A stretch of 64,000 bases of DNA. It comes from Fusobacterium sp. GTDB lineage: Bacteria > Fusobacteriota > Fusobacteriia > Fusobacteriales > Fusobacteriaceae. Where the stretch lies: assembly GCF_032477075.1 (NCBI RefSeq), contig NZ_JAWDXO010000005.1, forward strand, positions 62,001 to 126,000, in the 5' to 3' direction. Every line of letters begins with the position of its first letter. Position 1 is the stretch's first letter. Below, in pieces: positions 62,822 through 64,000 of this stretch. The position numbers and the translations under genes are program-made. The notes under the pieces are model-generated. The model was not told the DNA's origin and did no database searches. It worked only from the letters and a program-made list of their open reading frames with translations.

Positions 62822-64000
62822 ATGAAAAAAAGTATATTAATAATGTTTGCTATAAAGGCAATCATTTCTTTAGGAGCAACAGTGGAAACTGACCAGACTT
62901 TGTATTATTCACCTGTTAATCGTGGTGATGATGTCAAGGTAACTACTACTGTTGCAGCAAAAACTGGTCCATTGCAAGGATTTGGAGCCTATCTTAACAA
63001 TAGAGACTACTATCTGAACAATGCTGAATTTACAACTTCTGGGTCTCAAGCTGATGCTGTGAGAACCAATGGTGGAAGTAACTATTTTTATGCTAATAAT
63101 TTGAAGATTAACACTACTGGAAGCAGTGCTGATGCCATAAATATGGGTTCTAATAATTATGATACTAAATATACAGATTTAGTTTATGTAAAAAGTAGTG
63201 CTGATTTGACTTCAAAATCAGGGGTTACTGTAAGAGCTAATAATTATTTTAATGAAAATTCAAAGAGTATTGTTATTCTGCCAGATAACTCTATTCTTAA
63301 AAATACGTATGCCTATACAGCAGTAAATAGTACTGAAGCTCAAGGTTATACTGTTTATGCTGGTAATAGAGATAAAGATATAACAAACTTATCAACAACT
63401 GAGTGGTTAATCAATGGAAAAAATAATAATACAAAAGGAAAGGCTTTTGTCTTTGTTGGAGATAATGCAGAAATAGAATCTAATGCTAAAAAAGGTCATG
63501 CTGTTTATGCCAATAAAGGAGGGGTAGTACAGCTTGGAGATAATGCAGAAATTACTGCTAATGGAGTAGATGCATATGCTATATTTGCCTCTACAGAACA
63601 ACAGGGAACTCATACTGATAATATAAGACCTGGAAAAGTTTATTTAGAGGGAGGAGCTATTCTAAGAGCAGAAAACAGTAGTCATGTTATTCAAGCTAAA
63701 GGAGAAAACTCAGTTATAATGAGTGGCTATCTTGCTGATCCTTCTATAGATCCTGATACTTATTCTAGAGGAAGTGATATAAATATTGATGAAAATACTG
63801 TTACTTCATCTTCTGGAAAATTTGATATATCAGGAAATATTTCTGCTATTGAAGGTGGATATGTTTCATTAAATATGGATGATAATTCCAAATTTATTGG
63901 ATCAACTGAACTAGATTCTGGATATGATTCTAAAATAAATTTAAAAATATCAGGAAATGGAAGTGTTTGGGAAATGGATAAAGATTCTTCCCTAACTTCA
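62822..64000 (+). CDS. Autotransporter-type surface protein (3' end outside window)
   Basis: Open from the ATG at 62822 to the window edge, 393 codons without a stop, preceded by AGGGAGAG. The N-terminus KKSILIMFAIKAIISLGA looks like a signal peptide, with an unusual lysine at residue 12 inside the hydrophobic stretch. The rest is rich in Asn, Gly, Ser, Thr and Ala, poor in Cys, and shows the short beta-strand repeats of a beta-helix passenger, including two VGDNAEI / LGDNAEI turns about 30 residues apart and SADAINMGSNNYDTKYTDL. The beta-barrel expected at the C-terminus is not in view. Large proteins of this type are common in Fusobacterium. Confidence 0.8.
   Translation, partial: MKKSILIMFAIKAIISLGATVETDQTLYYSPVNRGDDVKVTTTVAAKTGPLQGFGAYLNNRDYYLNNAEFTTSGSQADAVRTNGGSNYFYANNLKINTTGSSADAINMGSNNYDTKYTDLVYVKSSADLTSKSGVTVRANNYFNENSKSIVILPDNSILKNTYAYTAVNSTEAQGYTVYAGNRDKDITNLSTTEWLINGKNNNTKGKAFVFVGDNAEIESNAKKGHAVYANKGGVVQLGDNAEITANGVDAYAIFASTEQQGTHTDNIRPGKVYLEGGAILRAENSSHVIQAKGENSVIMSGYLADPSIDPDTYSRGSDINIDENTVTSSSGKFDISGNISAIEGGYVSLNMDDNSKFIGSTELDSGYDSKINLKISGNGSVWEMDKDSSLTS

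Noticed and set aside
1..64000. CRISPR array, tRNA or rRNA genes
   Set aside because: No regularly spaced repeats with unique spacers and no cloverleaf or rRNA-like stretches were noticed on either strand; this was a reading by eye, not a covariance search.

Overview
The window is AT-rich, low-GC DNA from an anaerobe, most probably a Fusobacterium of the larger-genome group (F. varium, F. ulcerans or F. mortiferum type). This rests on an Rnf complex next to a complete 2-hydroxyglutarate pathway for glutamate fermentation, a GyrA with Ser79/Gly83, a large type V autotransporter and very strong codon bias to A/T. The species assignment is inference. No rRNA, tRNA, CRISPR array, phage or transposase gene was seen.

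Layout. 1-10.8 kb is housekeeping: gyrB (5' end outside the window), gyrA, an unknown protein, a YfcE-like phosphoesterase, pheST, an Fe-S L-serine dehydratase and pth. 10.8-15.9 kb is rnfCDGEAB. 16-22.5 kb holds an MFS exporter and a leftward operon (NhaC antiporter, YtcJ-like amidohydrolase, EamA transporter, RpiR regulator) with a palindrome at its promoter. 22.7-26.2 kb holds a GNAT enzyme and the divergent pair gdh / hgdH. 26.4-45.8 kb is a block with different codon preference (ATT rather than ATA for Ile): a cytoplasmic subtilase, a PRD-type regulator that seems to have lost every PTS phosphorylation residue I could align, gcdDCB-gctAB-gcdA-gltS-hgdC-hgdAB, a small leucine-rich-repeat protein, then birA-bioBDA and an EFR1-type flavodoxin/ferredoxin protein. 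46-51.2 kb is miscellaneous: an AAEx-type transporter preceded by two related palindromes, two GNATs, a Fic protein and a Rep_3-like protein. 51.4-55.9 kb is a lactose-family PTS operon that encodes a glycosylasparaginase and an M20 peptidase. 56.0-61.3 kb is a sucrose cassette (LacI regulator, EIIBC, sucrose-6-P hydrolase, fructokinase) bounded by identical 44-bp direct repeats, each carrying a promoter. A DUF5131 gene, a 0.7 kb AT-rich gap and the start of an autotransporter close the window.

How the genes fit together. GltS imports glutamate with Na+. Gdh makes 2-oxoglutarate, HgdH reduces it to (R)-2-hydroxyglutarate, GctAB makes the CoA thioester, HgdAB (activated by HgdC) dehydrates it to glutaconyl-CoA, and the biotin-dependent Gcd pump decarboxylates it to crotonyl-CoA while exporting Na+. 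BirA and BioBDA supply and attach the biotin that GcdC needs. Rnf couples reduced ferredoxin to NAD+ with ion export. The window therefore holds every enzyme from glutamate to crotonyl-CoA plus the ion economy around it.

Most worth a second look: the degenerate PRD regulator; the LRR protein placed directly after hgdB; the PTS/glycosylasparaginase operon, which suggests phosphotransferase uptake of a glycosyl-asparagine; the repeat-bounded sucrose cassette; and the three-hairpin leader of the autotransporter mRNA.
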